From: Bacteroidota bacterium
GTDB taxonomy: Bacteria > Bacteroidota > Ignavibacteria > SZUA-365
Assembly: GCA_023432805.1 (NCBI GenBank)
Contig: JAEYUG010000071.1
Location: forward strand, 1-55,802
Direction: 5' to 3'
DNA length: 55,802 nt
This document shows, piece by piece, positions 18,080 to 26,804 of the stretch. The position numbers and the translations under genes were made by a program. Under the pieces are notes generated by a model. That model searched no databases. It was not told the origin of the DNA and worked only from the letters and a program-made list of their open reading frames with translations. Numbering within the stretch: the first letter of the stretch is position 1; every line of letters starts with the position of its first letter.

Positions 18080-19141
18080 TCAGTGGGTGTCAGGTGCGGC
18101 TGCGAACCAGCGCCTGCGGAATGCAAGGGAGACGCGCACGAGCGCGACGAGCACGGGCACCTCGATGAGGGGACCGATCACCGCCGCGAATGCGACGCCG
18201 GAGTTGATGCCGAACACGGCGACAGCCACAGCAATCGCGAGTTCGAAGTTGTTGCTCGCCGCCGTGAACGACAGCGTGCATGTTTGAGGATAGTCGGCTC
18301 CGAATCTCCGCCCCAGCCAGAAGGAAATGAGGAACATGACGACGAAGTAGATGAGTAGCGGGATCGCGATGCGCACGACATCCATCGGAAGCTGCACGAT
18401 GACCTCGCCCTTGAGGCTGAACATGACGACAATCGTGAACAACAGGGCGATGAGTGTGAGCGGCGAGATCGCGGGCACGAAGCGGCGGTGATACCAGTCC
18501 TTCCCCTTCGCCTTCACGAGCACGAGACGCGTAAGCGCGCCGGCAAGGAACGGGATGCCGAGGTAGATAAAGACCGACTCGGCGATCTGGCCCATCGACA
18601 CCTCGACGACGGCGCCGCTCATGCCGAACCATGCGGGCATGATCGTGATGAACACCCACGCGTAGAGCGAGTAGAGCAGCACCTGGAAGATGGAGTTGAA
18701 GGCGACGAGTCCCGCAGCGTACTCGGCATCGCCCTGTGCGAGATCGTTCCAGACGATGACCATGGCGATGCAGCGGGCGAGTCCGATCATGATGAGGCCG
18801 GCCATGTAGTCGGGCCGGTCGGGCAGGAACACGAGGGCGAGCACGAACATGAGAACGGGACCGATCACCCAGTTCTGCACGAGCGAGAGCGTGAGCACGC
18901 GTCCGTTGCGGAAGACGTCTCCCAGCTCCTCGTAGCGCACCTTGGCCAGCGGCGGGTACATCATCAGGATGAGTCCGACCGCAATCGGGATGTTGGTCGT
19001 GCCCGACTGGAAGCGCGACCAGAAGTCGGCGATGCCGGGCGAGAAATGTCCCCACGCGACACCGACCAGCATGGCCAGGAAGATCCATAGCGTGAGATGG
19101 CGGTCCAGAAAGGACAGGCGGCGCGTCAGGGTGTCATGCAT
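18080..19141 (-). CDS. acr3: ACR3-family arsenite efflux permease
   Basis: 353 residues with about ten hydrophobic helices, the normal size for the family. The signature ARCIAMVIVWNDLA contains the essential Cys (Cys124). The start at 19141 overlaps the arsR stop by eight bases; the earlier ATG at 19165 lies deeper inside arsR. It exports arsenite from the cytoplasm. Confidence 0.95.
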   Translation of the reverse strand: MHDTLTRRLSFLDRHLTLWIFLAMLVGVAWGHFSPGIADFWSRFQSGTTNIPIAVGLILMMYPPLAKVRYEELGDVFRNGRVLTLSLVQNWVIGPVLMFVLALVFLPDRPDYMAGLIMIGLARCIAMVIVWNDLAQGDAEYAAGLVAFNSIFQVLLYSLYAWVFITIMPAWFGMSGAVVEVSMGQIAESVFIYLGIPFLAGALTRLVLVKAKGKDWYHRRFVPAISPLTLIALLFTIVVMFSLKGEVIVQLPMDVVRIAIPLLIYFVVMFLISFWLGRRFGADYPQTCTLSFTAASNNFELAIAVAVAVFGINSGVAFAAVIGPLIEVPVLVALVRVSLAFRRRWFAAAPDTH

Positions 19142-19487
19142 TGCAGGCGGGTCCGCACGATGCATGGTCCGCCCGCAGCGTCTCGAGGTCGGCGGCGAGT
19201 TCGGGAGTGGCGGCGATCGACGTGCGCAGTTCCCGGTACACGGTCTTCTGCAGAGCGCCGTCGGGCGTGAGCGAGTAGTACATCCACTGACCGCTGCGCC
19301 GCGCCTTGACGATGCGTGCGCTGCGCAGCAGCGTCAGGTGTCGCGACACGCGCGCCTGCGGCAGCGCGAGCACGCGCTCGATGTCGCAGACGCACATCTC
19401 GCCCGCCTCGAGCAGCAGCGCGACGATGCGCAACCGGTTCGGGTCGGACAGGGTCTTGAAGAACGTGAGCAGGTCATCCATGCGCAT
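19134..19487 (-). CDS. arsR: ArsR-family arsenic-responsive repressor
   Basis: 117 residues. Winged helix-turn-helix (about 37-60, ALPQARVSRHLTLL) with the metalloid-binding CVCD at 32-35, and a Cys-rich tail (CGPAC). The first gene of arsR-acr3-arsM-arsC. ATG 19487 or 19481 are both possible; the longer frame to 19559 runs through the operator and is unlikely. The operator touches the start codon, so the mRNA leader must be very short. Confidence 0.93.
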   Translation of the reverse strand: MRMDDLLTFFKTLSDPNRLRIVALLLEAGEMCVCDIERVLALPQARVSRHLTLLRSARIVKARRSGQWMYYSLTPDGALQKTVYRELRTSIAATPELAADLETLRADHASCGPACNA

Positions 19488-19516
19488 TCGTATATTCGTG
19501 TATGCGAATATACGAA
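19487..19516. promoter_or_regulatory. ArsR operator: perfect 12-bp inverted repeat
   Basis: TTCGTATATTCG (19487-19498) and CGAATATACGAA (19505-19516) are perfect inverted arms with a six-base centre. The site sits directly at the arsR start, as expected for autoregulation. Confidence 0.8.
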
Positions 19517-19565
19517 GACACTCTCCCCACCGCAACTCCCCTTCAGTTTGGTGCTGCAATCACCC

Positions 19566-19913
19566 CTATGGGCGCCTGCCCCTGGCTGACTTTTTCGGGG
19601 CTCTGGGTTTCGGGGTGGGGAGGGAGCAGGCGGTGATGTGCACGAGCGTCGAGATCCACTGACGGTCGTCGAGACGGTCGGTGACGGCGAGCCAGGGCTT
19701 GCCACCGGGATAAGGCGGCGCCTCGGGGATGCCTGCGGCATGCGCCCTGCCCGCCTCGGTCGGCTTGACGAACACCATGCCGTCGTCGACGAGCGCGACC
19801 ACCTTCGCATCACAATAGATCGCACACCCGCCAAACATCTTCCTGCTCGTGATCTCGCCCGCCTCGCTCATCTGATCACACACCCAGGTGATGAATGCAT
19901 CATTGACTGCCAT
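19566..19913 (-). CDS. TfoX N-terminal-domain protein
   Basis: 115 residues. TfoX-like N-terminal fold with the characteristic SRKMFGGCAIYCDAKVVALV (key RKMFGG) and a basic C-terminal tail (PKPRAPKKSARGRR). Many stand-alone members are of unknown role, distinct from the full competence regulator. ATG 19913 is backed by AGGAGG six bases upstream. Confidence 0.85.
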   Translation of the reverse strand: MAVNDAFITWVCDQMSEAGEITSRKMFGGCAIYCDAKVVALVDDGMVFVKPTEAGRAHAAGIPEAPPYPGGKPWLAVTDRLDDRQWISTLVHITACSLPTPKPRAPKKSARGRRP

Positions 19914-19955
19914 GGTCAACCTCCTGTGCATGCATGGGGAATGCGCTCAATCTGG

Positions 19956-20525
19956 TCATCGCCCGGGCCACTGCGGTCGCGAACGGACCTCTTCGAGGAG
20001 CGTGCGGTCGAGCCCGGGATCGAGTCCCTGTGGGAAGCGGGCATACATGCGCAACCGCTCGATCGCACGCGCGGCGGCATAGGGTTCATCCAGTTCCCGC
20101 CGCGTCACGTTCTCCCTCGAACTGTACGAGTACGACACCGTTGAGATCGACCCGACGATGAGCCAGACAGGAGCCGAGAATATCGACCCGATCCCGTGCG
20201 TGAGTGTACTTGCCGTTCCAAGCACCGTCCACACCGCCAACCCACCGTAATCCGCGTTGTAGCCGGTCACGAACATCGATGACACGCGGTGCATCGGCAC
20301 GACACGCAGATGCCCGCCCGCCAGCAGCCAGAGTGAATCCCGATCCACCGCAAGCAGTTCTCCCGCGGTCACGCCGCCCTCCAGCGTGCACTCAGCCCAG
20401 CCGCCATGAACATGCCGATCCATCGCATCCAGATCGGGCAGAAATCCATGCGGCGCCGTGGTCGACGCACAACCTGCGGCCCAGAGGGCCACGACCAGAA
20501 CCACCACACACTCAGGGATGCGCAT
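19956..20525 (-). CDS. Lipoprotein of unknown function
   Basis: 189 residues. Lipobox at VALWAAGC near residue 20. One later hydrophobic stretch (IFSAPVWLIVGSIST). The segment GELLAVDRDSLWLLAGGHLRVVPMHRV is a small beta module seen in envelope proteins. GGAGGAG precedes ATG 20525. It overlaps the 3' end of the upstream lipoprotein gene by 14 bases, so they form a pair. Confidence 0.75.
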   Translation of the reverse strand: MRIPECVVVLVVALWAAGCASTTAPHGFLPDLDAMDRHVHGGWAECTLEGGVTAGELLAVDRDSLWLLAGGHLRVVPMHRVSSMFVTGYNADYGGLAVWTVLGTASTLTHGIGSIFSAPVWLIVGSISTVSYSYSSRENVTRRELDEPYAAARAIERLRMYARFPQGLDPGLDRTLLEEVRSRPQWPGR

Positions 20526-22152
20526 ACCGGCTCCTCCAGAAGATGTCTTCCATCCCCGCCTCCTGCGCCTTGTACATCGGGGCAAGCATGCGGTAGGCGG
20601 CGACGGGATTCGAAAACAGCAGTGCAGCGAGAGCGTGATTCTCGTCCTTCAGCCACTCCTCGCGCATCCATTCGAGATAGTACCCGCGGCTCTCGAGCAG
20701 CAGTTCGTAGCCGGCTTCATCATCGGGTATAGCGTAGCCCAGTACGTAGGTGTCGCCGGGACCCGTCACCAGATGCCGCGCCGAGTCGCGCAGCGCGCCG
20801 AGCGCATCCGCATCGGGACGTCCCTCGCGCAGTACCTCGCGCACCTCGCAGCGCACCGGCACGCAGGGCTCGACCACGTCTGCGAGCGCCACCCAGTTGA
20901 AGCGCCAGAGTCCCTGCGCACAACGCAGCCGCACCTGCACCGGCGATGCCATGTCCTCCGGTAGCGGTACCGCACGCAGGTCCGCAGCCAGCGGACCGTG
21001 CTCATCGATCTCCGCCACACGCCGCCATGTGCCGTTCGCAGAGCGCGCCTCCACCACGATGCCGCCGAGCTTCGTGCGCATCGCCTCGAACTGTGCGCGC
21101 ATCACATGATCTCCTCGTTCCATGCGCGCAAGTAGCTCCCCTGCCTGCGTGCCCATCAGCGCGAGCATGTGATAGAACAGGAAGGTCGTGACTAGGCTCT
21201 GCCGTGTGCCGAGCACGAGCGCCTGCGCACCATGTGCGCGCGCATCGAAGGTCAGCAGCAGTTCCTCCGGATGCGCGAGGTCCCCTGAATCCGTCGGCGA
21301 TGCGTATTCGCGATCATCCATTGCGGCGATGAGGGATGCGACCTCGCCCTGCCGCGACATGCACGCGACGGGCGGTGCGATGCGCCCCACCCGCAGGAAG
21401 CCTCCCGAAGACGCCTGCAGCACGCGGGTGCCCGCACGTGCCGGCACGGCGAGCAGGTGCACGCTGCGCACGGCGTGGGTTTCGAAGGCCTCGTTCTTCA
21501 TCACAACGTCGATCGTGCCCGACGACGGCTTCCCGAGGGGGAGGGCGTCGACGTCGGTGGCCTCTAGACTCGGCAGCACGCTCGAACTGAAGCCTTCCGC
21601 CAGCAGCCGTTCCTCCTCCCCATCCTGCATGTAGAAGGTCGGGCAGGATCCGAAGCAGGCCTTGGGATTCGCGGCGCAGTAGGCGGTCAGGCCGAGGGAG
21701 GCGGCGGTGACGATGCCCATGGCTGCGGTTGCCCCGTCGGCGACGTTCGTGTTCGATTCGAAGAGCGCGACCGAATCGAGTGGGATGTCGAAGGAGCCGT
21801 CCTCCTGCCGCGTGCGGGAGGCGTCGTAGCGTCTGCCGTGTCCACTGATGCGCCGGGCTGCGTCGGCGGCGGTCCATGCCGTGAACACGATCACACCGCC
21901 GTCGCGCAGATGCGCCTTCATGGTCGGGTTCTTCTCCCCTCGGGATGCAGTGGCCGGGGGGACGGGGGGTTGTGTGGTGTAGGTGCGTTCGAGTGAGCCG
22001 GCGCAGCCCGAGGTGAGCAGCTGCAGCGCTACGATCGGGAAGAGTGCCACGGCGATCGGCAGCAGTGCCGCTGTGCGAAGGGGTCGTGCAGGGCGATGCG
22101 TCGCTGCGCGGGGTGCGTCTGCGCTGGGAGCGTGCACGAGGGGATCGGTCAT
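20512..22152 (-). CDS. Large putative lipoprotein of unknown function
   Basis: 546 residues. A long positively charged N-region is followed by a hydrophobic stretch and a lipobox-like LLTSGC near residue 49. A Cys-rich element (AYCAANPKACFGSCPTF) follows at about 155-170, and the rest is soluble mixed alpha/beta sequence. The early part (MKAHLRDGGVIVFTAWTAADAARRISGHGRRYD, key GGVIVF and GRRYD) resembles the beta module of the downstream partner. No family recognised. No strong ribosome-binding site at ATG 22152, so the N-terminus is uncertain. Confidence 0.68.
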   Translation of the reverse strand: MTDPLVHAPSADAPRAATHRPARPLRTAALLPIAVALFPIVALQLLTSGCAGSLERTYTTQPPVPPATASRGEKNPTMKAHLRDGGVIVFTAWTAADAARRISGHGRRYDASRTRQEDGSFDIPLDSVALFESNTNVADGATAAMGIVTAASLGLTAYCAANPKACFGSCPTFYMQDGEEERLLAEGFSSSVLPSLEATDVDALPLGKPSSGTIDVVMKNEAFETHAVRSVHLLAVPARAGTRVLQASSGGFLRVGRIAPPVACMSRQGEVASLIAAMDDREYASPTDSGDLAHPEELLLTFDARAHGAQALVLGTRQSLVTTFLFYHMLALMGTQAGELLARMERGDHVMRAQFEAMRTKLGGIVVEARSANGTWRRVAEIDEHGPLAADLRAVPLPEDMASPVQVRLRCAQGLWRFNWVALADVVEPCVPVRCEVREVLREGRPDADALGALRDSARHLVTGPGDTYVLGYAIPDDEAGYELLLESRGYYLEWMREEWLKDENHALAALLFSNPVAAYRMLAPMYKAQEAGMEDIFWRSRYAHP

Positions 22153-22282
22153 GCGTGATACGGAACCTGATGGATGCGAGGCAATGGTTGATGCAACCTG
22201 CCGCGCGCGGTCCAGAAAATCAATAGTATCCGACCGCTATATCCGTTTTTCTGCCCTGCCGGGGTCCCCGTTTTTTTTTCAG

Positions 22283-22453
22283 AAGAAGACCGACGACACC
22301 GTACGCATCGATGTGCGCGACACCGGCATCGGCATCGCATCCGAAGATCGCGAGTGCGTCTTCCAGCCCTTCGTGCAGGCCGACACGCGTCTCGGCACGA
22401 CCGTCAGCATCCTCCTCCCTCTCACGTCTTTCTCGGCATCCTCGACGAACTGA
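22283..22453 (+). pseudogene. Remnant of a histidine kinase ATPase domain
   Basis: The frame reads TDDTVRIDVRDTGIGIASED then VFQPFVQADTR then LGTTVSILLPL. These are the G1 box, F box and final strand of a HATPase_c domain, but the G2 box (GxGLGL) and about 30 residues between them are missing. There is no N-terminal kinase part. A leftover with an internal deletion next to a T9 run at about 22271. Confidence 0.65.
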
Positions 22454-22455
22454 GT

Positions 22456-22503
22456 GCACGGCAAAGGCCGGGTCCCGCCATGCAGGGGAACCCGGCCTCG
22501 TGC
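22456..22503 (-). terminator. Hairpin ending the phosphate-locus operon
   Basis: GGCCGGGT (22466-22473) pairs with ACCCGGCC (22490-22497), flanked by GCACG/CGTGC. It lies about 25 bases beyond the stop at 22528. There is no clear T run on the minus strand. Confidence 0.5.
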
Positions 22504-22527
22504 CGGAATCAGCGATGTCGCGTCGGA

Positions 22528-23700
22528 TTATCTGACGAGCGTCATCGCACGCATCGTGACCGTGCCGTCCATGCGCAGGGCGAGCAAGTAGGTACCGCTC
22601 GCAAGCGTGCTCGCATCGAACACGCGGGTGTGCGTGCCTGCGGGCATGTCGCCGTCGACGAGACGCGCGACCTCGCGGCCGAGCAGGTCATGCACGGTGA
22701 GTGCGACGCTGCCGCGCATGGCAAGCGTGTAGCTCAGGGTCGTGGTGGGATTGAAGGGATTCGGGTAGTTCTGGTGTAGGACGAAGGTCGGGCCGGCAGC
22801 AGGACGCTTGACGGAGGTCGCCGTGCCGTTGGTCGCACCGCGGGTGATCGCACGCATCATGAACATGTTCGAACCGTCGGGCACGCGCGACCACGAGCTG
22901 TCGGCCGGCATGGCGGCAACCGCCGCGGTGTCGATCAGCGTGCCTGCCGCATCTTCAAGCCAGAGGGTTTCACCGCCGCTCGAGATGCCGAAGCCTGAGT
23001 CGTCGCCGTCGAACGAGGCCGTGTCGACGATGATCACGTAGAAGGTGTTCGGCAGCAGCACGGTGCCTACAGGGAAAGCCTTCTTCGATTTGGATCCGCT
23101 CTTGCCACCGCTGTCGTAGATCTTGTAGCCGCTGATGTCAACCGCAGCGACCGAGCTGTTGTGGATTTCGACCCAGTCGAGATTGCCCGCCGTGCCGCGC
23201 GAGTAGACTTCGTTCATCTTGATGAAGACGTTCGTAGCCGCCTTTGTGCGCGGTGAGATGCGTCCCCAGAACTCGGCGCCGTCGGGGATGCGTCCCCACG
23301 CCGTATCGACGCCGAGAGCGGGAATCGCGATCGTGTCGATGAGCGTGCCCCCGGCATTCTCGAGCCACACGGTCTCGCCGCCGCTCGAAATGCCGAAGCC
23401 CGACTTGTCGTCGGTGAACGACGCCGTGTCGACGATGATGGCGTAGAAGCCCTTCGCGGGCAGAATCGTGCCGGCGGGGAATTCCTTCTTCGGCTTGGTG
23501 CCGGCCTGGCCACCGCTGTCATAGATCTTGTAGCCGCTGATATCGACGGGCGTCGAGAGCGGATTGTAGACCTCCACCCAGTCGAGGTCCCCTGCCGTGC
23601 CCCGGCTGTAGGCCTCGTTGATCTTCACCGTCTGCGCCATCGCCGATCCGGTCGCGACCAGCGCAAGCAGCACTACACATAGGGACGCAATCCTTTTCAT
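22528..23700 (-). CDS. T9SS-exported protein with two lamin-tail domains
   Basis: 390 residues. A signal peptide (to about 23) precedes two LTD domains (about 25-150 and 160-285). Each begins with NE(A/V)YSRGTAG(D/N)LDWVE and contains DISGYKIYDSGG and SSGGET(V/L)WLE. The C-terminal 85 residues are a T9SS sorting domain starting NYPNPFNPTT. Start chosen at 23700, nine bases after AAAGG and at the signal peptide. LTDs in bacteria accompany secreted nucleases and phosphatases; here there is no catalytic domain, so binding or scaffolding is inferred. Last gene of the operon. Confidence 0.88.
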   Translation of the reverse strand: MKRIASLCVVLLALVATGSAMAQTVKINEAYSRGTAGDLDWVEVYNPLSTPVDISGYKIYDSGGQAGTKPKKEFPAGTILPAKGFYAIIVDTASFTDDKSGFGISSGGETVWLENAGGTLIDTIAIPALGVDTAWGRIPDGAEFWGRISPRTKAATNVFIKMNEVYSRGTAGNLDWVEIHNSSVAAVDISGYKIYDSGGKSGSKSKKAFPVGTVLLPNTFYVIIVDTASFDGDDSGFGISSGGETLWLEDAAGTLIDTAAVAAMPADSSWSRVPDGSNMFMMRAITRGATNGTATSVKRPAAGPTFVLHQNYPNPFNPTTTLSYTLAMRGSVALTVHDLLGREVARLVDGDMPAGTHTRVFDASTLASGTYLLALRMDGTVTMRAMTLVR

Positions 23701-23734
23701 TCCATCCATCCTTTGATTGAGAGTGTGAGAGGTA

Positions 23735-24496
23735 TCACTTCGGTGCGAGAAAGACATGCAGTTTCGCGTCGGCATCATTGACGATGTACATGGTGTCACG
23801 CACGAGCGCGATGCCCTCCCCTTTCTCGAACGGCAGATTCCACTGCGTGATGAGCGCACCTTGCAGATCGGTCTTCATGACCGTGCGAGATTCGTCACTG
23901 ACGATCCAGTAACATTGTTCAGAGGCGACAAGCGCAATGTCCGAATAATCGGAGGCAAGCGAAAGCGGAATCTGTGAGATTCGTGTTCCGTTCGGGTGAG
24001 ACACGATGATCATACCCGGCGCCTTCTCGTTGAGCGCATGCACACGTCCGTCGGGGGATACGGTCACGCCCTCGAGTCCGTTGTTCGGCAGCGTCGCCAC
24101 ATCCGCCGCGAACGACGAGAGGAAGCTTCCGCTGCGCGTGTAGAGCGAGACCAGCCGCAGGCGCTCTTCGACGATGTAGAGCGTGTCGCCCGTGGGCGAC
24201 AGGGCCACGCCCTCCAGATCCGATCCCTGCGTGGGAATCCTGCCGAGCAGCCGCCCGCGCAGGTCGATCTCGCAGATGTCGGAGTGGTTGTCCGACACGA
24301 CGTAAAAGCTGTTGCGCGCGGTGTTGTAGACGATGCCCGAGGGTTCGGGTGCGAAGGCCGCAAGCGAGTACTGCGCGATCTCCGTGAGCGTCTGCGTGAC
24401 GGGAGGCACCACGACCGGCGCCTCCGGTTCGCTCCTGCCGCACGCGGCCAACGCCGCGCACAGCAGGAGCGGAAGGAAGGTGAGACGAGTCGTCAT
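23735..24496 (-). CDS. SdiA-regulated-domain lipoprotein (phytase-like beta-propeller)
   Basis: 253 residues. Lipobox LAACG near residue 19. The mature part is a propeller of SdiA-regulated type, with repeated blades such as EPSGIVYN...FYVVSDN, SDLEGVALSPTGDTLYIVEE and GLEGVTVSPDG. The family is structurally related to phytase-like and NHL propellers, but activity is unproven. It lies between two LTD proteins with 15- and 34-base gaps, so it probably acts with them at the cell surface. Confidence 0.85.
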   Translation of the reverse strand: MTTRLTFLPLLLCAALAACGRSEPEAPVVVPPVTQTLTEIAQYSLAAFAPEPSGIVYNTARNSFYVVSDNHSDICEIDLRGRLLGRIPTQGSDLEGVALSPTGDTLYIVEERLRLVSLYTRSGSFLSSFAADVATLPNNGLEGVTVSPDGRVHALNEKAPGMIIVSHPNGTRISQIPLSLASDYSDIALVASEQCYWIVSDESRTVMKTDLQGALITQWNLPFEKGEGIALVRDTMYIVNDADAKLHVFLAPK

Positions 24497-24511
24497 CGTG
24501 GGTCGGCTGCC

Positions 24512-25432
24512 TCAGGGCTTGTTCGTCGCGCCGCGGGTGATCGTGTTCGACAGAATCCAGTTCGTCGAGCCGTCGGGGATGCGGCTGAACGACTGCGTCT
24601 CCGACATGGCGCCGAACTGCACATGGTCGACGACTGCACCGCCCGTGTTCTCGAGCCAGACCTCGTCGCCGCCGCTCGAGAGCCCGAACTGATACGCTTC
24701 GCTGCCGTCGACGACGATCACGTACCATCCCTTGGCGGGAACCACGGCACCATCCGGGAAGGGCATCTTCGGCTTGGTCCCTGCATTGCCACCCGGATCG
24801 TAGATGTGATAGCCGGTCAGGGTCACGGGTGCATCGTTGGGATTGTAGATCTCGACCCAGTCGGGATCAGTCGCGATGCCGCGGGAATACGCCTCGTTGA
24901 TGACGAGCGGCAGGACGCTGCCCCCCGACCCGTTCGACACACCCTTCGTCGGAAGCGTCAGCTTCGCCCAGTTCGCAGTGCCGTTCGGTATGCGGGCGTA
25001 TGAGGTGTCGGTGCCGAGGGCGGGAATCGCCACGCTGTCGATGATCACGCCAGCCGCGTTCTCGAACCAGACGGTCTCGCCGCCGCTCGAGAGTCCGAAG
25101 CCCGATGCGTCGGCATCATCGACGGTGATCACGTAGAAGCCCATGCCGGCAAGCGAGGTGCCGGCGGGAATCGCCTTCTTCGGCTTCGTGCCCGCCTGGC
25201 CGCCACTGTCGTAGATGCGGTAGCCGCTGATGTCGACTGCCGCGGTGTTGGGATTGTAGACTTCGATCCAATCGGGAGTCGTGGCATCACCGCGTGAGTA
25301 CACCTCGTTCATGACGACGGGCAGCAGCACGGGCGGTGCCGGTTTGTTGATGGACGGCTCGTCGCGATCGCAGGCCTGAATGAACACGGCGACAAGCACA
25401 AGCGGGAGAAGAGTGCGGAGTGGGGATTTCAT
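24512..25432 (-). CDS. Lipoprotein with two lamin-tail domains
   Basis: 306 residues. Lipobox FIQAC near residue 21. Two LTD repeats (about 38-165 and 175-300) each contain (M/I)NE(V/A)YSRG, DWIE/DWVE, GYxIYDxGG and LSSGG. The domains are close relatives of those in the gene at 22528 but lack the T9SS tail, so this copy is membrane-anchored. Nineteen bases after the OprP-like porin gene. Confidence 0.87.
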   Translation of the reverse strand: MKSPLRTLLPLVLVAVFIQACDRDEPSINKPAPPVLLPVVMNEVYSRGDATTPDWIEVYNPNTAAVDISGYRIYDSGGQAGTKPKKAIPAGTSLAGMGFYVITVDDADASGFGLSSGGETVWFENAAGVIIDSVAIPALGTDTSYARIPNGTANWAKLTLPTKGVSNGSGGSVLPLVINEAYSRGIATDPDWVEIYNPNDAPVTLTGYHIYDPGGNAGTKPKMPFPDGAVVPAKGWYVIVVDGSEAYQFGLSSGGDEVWLENTGGAVVDHVQFGAMSETQSFSRIPDGSTNWILSNTITRGATNKP

Positions 25433-25450
25433 GGTGGAGGTCCTTATGAG

Positions 25451-26767
25451 TTACAGGGAGACCTGGAAACGCATCTGCACGAAGCTGTGGTCGTCGTCGC
25501 CGTACAGGTTGCCCTTGCGGGTCGCGAACTCATCGAGGTCGACGATCGAGTAGTTCACCTGGATCTTGACGCTGGTGTTCGGATAGTAGTTCACACCGAG
25601 CATGAGCTGATTGACCTTGCCGCCGTACACACCGGTGGGATCGCGCTCGGTCGCACTCTTGTGCAGCGAGGCATCGTAGTCGTTCAGATCGGTGATCGTG
25701 TAGCGTGCCGCCAGCTCGAGCGCGCCCCAGCCATGTGTCGGCGCCTCGACCGGACCGATCTCGCCCTCGTCGGCATAGTAGTACCGCGTCTCACCTGTGA
25801 GCATGTATGCCGCCATCACGTAGCCGCCGCCGATGTTCGCCTGCGGCTTGCCGTACCAGCGGTTGATCGACGTGGCCATCACCTCGCTCTGCAGGTAGAA
25901 GGGACCGTACACATACATGAATTCCGCCCCGTAGCGCCAGTAGTTGTTCACGTCGGTGATGTCGCCGGTGTGCAGGTACTTCGGATTGAACACGTAGGAC
26001 TCGGTGCGCGCACTGATTTCGATCGTGTTCGGTTTCAATTCGGAGGTCGCATCGGGAACCTTGTACGAGCCCGCTGCACCGATGTGCAGCACATGGCCGT
26101 CACGATTGATCGGCGCAATCGTTGCACGCAGGTTCGTCGAGAATCCTTCATCACGCTGCCCCTTGTCGATGCGCGTGCCCGCCTCGTGACCCATCACCGC
26201 ACCGGTGATCTGCGCGAGCTCGGGAATCATGTAGCGGGCCTGGATGCCGATGCGGCGTCCCATGGGCAGGGCATTCGAGATCGACGAGCGCTCGAGAAAG
26301 GTCAGCAGGCGAGAACTGTTCAGGCGCTCCAGACCGAAGGGCTCCTTGAAGTGACCGACCTGCAGCGCGAGATTCCATCCTGGCGGCGTGTACTTGAGCC
26401 ACATGTCCCGCAGCTCGTTCTGCTCCTTGGTGTCGACCTGTTCGCCGAAATCCATGTCGAATTCCGCCTCCCAGTACTTGTGCAGCTGGGCCTTCATCGC
26501 GAAGGTGAGGCGGCGGAAGTGCGCGCCGTTGCTCATCGCGTTCTTGTTCTCGAAGTACATCGCGCCGTCGATCTGGAGGCGCGAATCGAACCACCAGCGG
26601 AAGTCGCCGCTCTCGCTCTGGAAAACGAGCTTGCCGTTGCGGACCGCGGCCTTGATCGAGTCGGTCTGACTGCCGCCGGGAATGCGTGAATCCTGCGCCA
26701 TCGCGTCGGTCGCGCATGCGAAGCCGATGAGGGCCACGACGACGGGAAACCATGCGGTGTGTTTCAT
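25451..26767 (-). CDS. OprP/OprO-type phosphate-selective porin
   Basis: 438 residues. Signal peptide to about 24, then FRWWFDSRLQIDGAMYF, RRLTFAMKAQLHKYWEAEFDMDFG and VGHFKEPFGLERLNSS, which are hallmarks of the phosphate-selective porin O/P family. Ends FQVSL. Would let phosphate or other anions pass the outer membrane. It lies between PiT and the LTD lipoprotein, consistent with phosphate use, though some family members take other anions. Confidence 0.9.
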   Translation of the reverse strand: MKHTAWFPVVVALIGFACATDAMAQDSRIPGGSQTDSIKAAVRNGKLVFQSESGDFRWWFDSRLQIDGAMYFENKNAMSNGAHFRRLTFAMKAQLHKYWEAEFDMDFGEQVDTKEQNELRDMWLKYTPPGWNLALQVGHFKEPFGLERLNSSRLLTFLERSSISNALPMGRRIGIQARYMIPELAQITGAVMGHEAGTRIDKGQRDEGFSTNLRATIAPINRDGHVLHIGAAGSYKVPDATSELKPNTIEISARTESYVFNPKYLHTGDITDVNNYWRYGAEFMYVYGPFYLQSEVMATSINRWYGKPQANIGGGYVMAAYMLTGETRYYYADEGEIGPVEAPTHGWGALELAARYTITDLNDYDASLHKSATERDPTGVYGGKVNQLMLGVNYYPNTSVKIQVNYSIVDLDEFATRKGNLYGDDDHSFVQMRFQVSL

Positions 26768-26804
26768 GATGCACCTTTGCTTGTTATCGTTTGCGAAGTG
26801 AACC

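Noticed and set aside
22258..22280. CGGGGTCCCCG followed by nine T, terminator-like on the plus strand
   Set aside because: Stem only four bases and no plus-strand gene ends upstream; likely chance or leftover of the kinase fragment.
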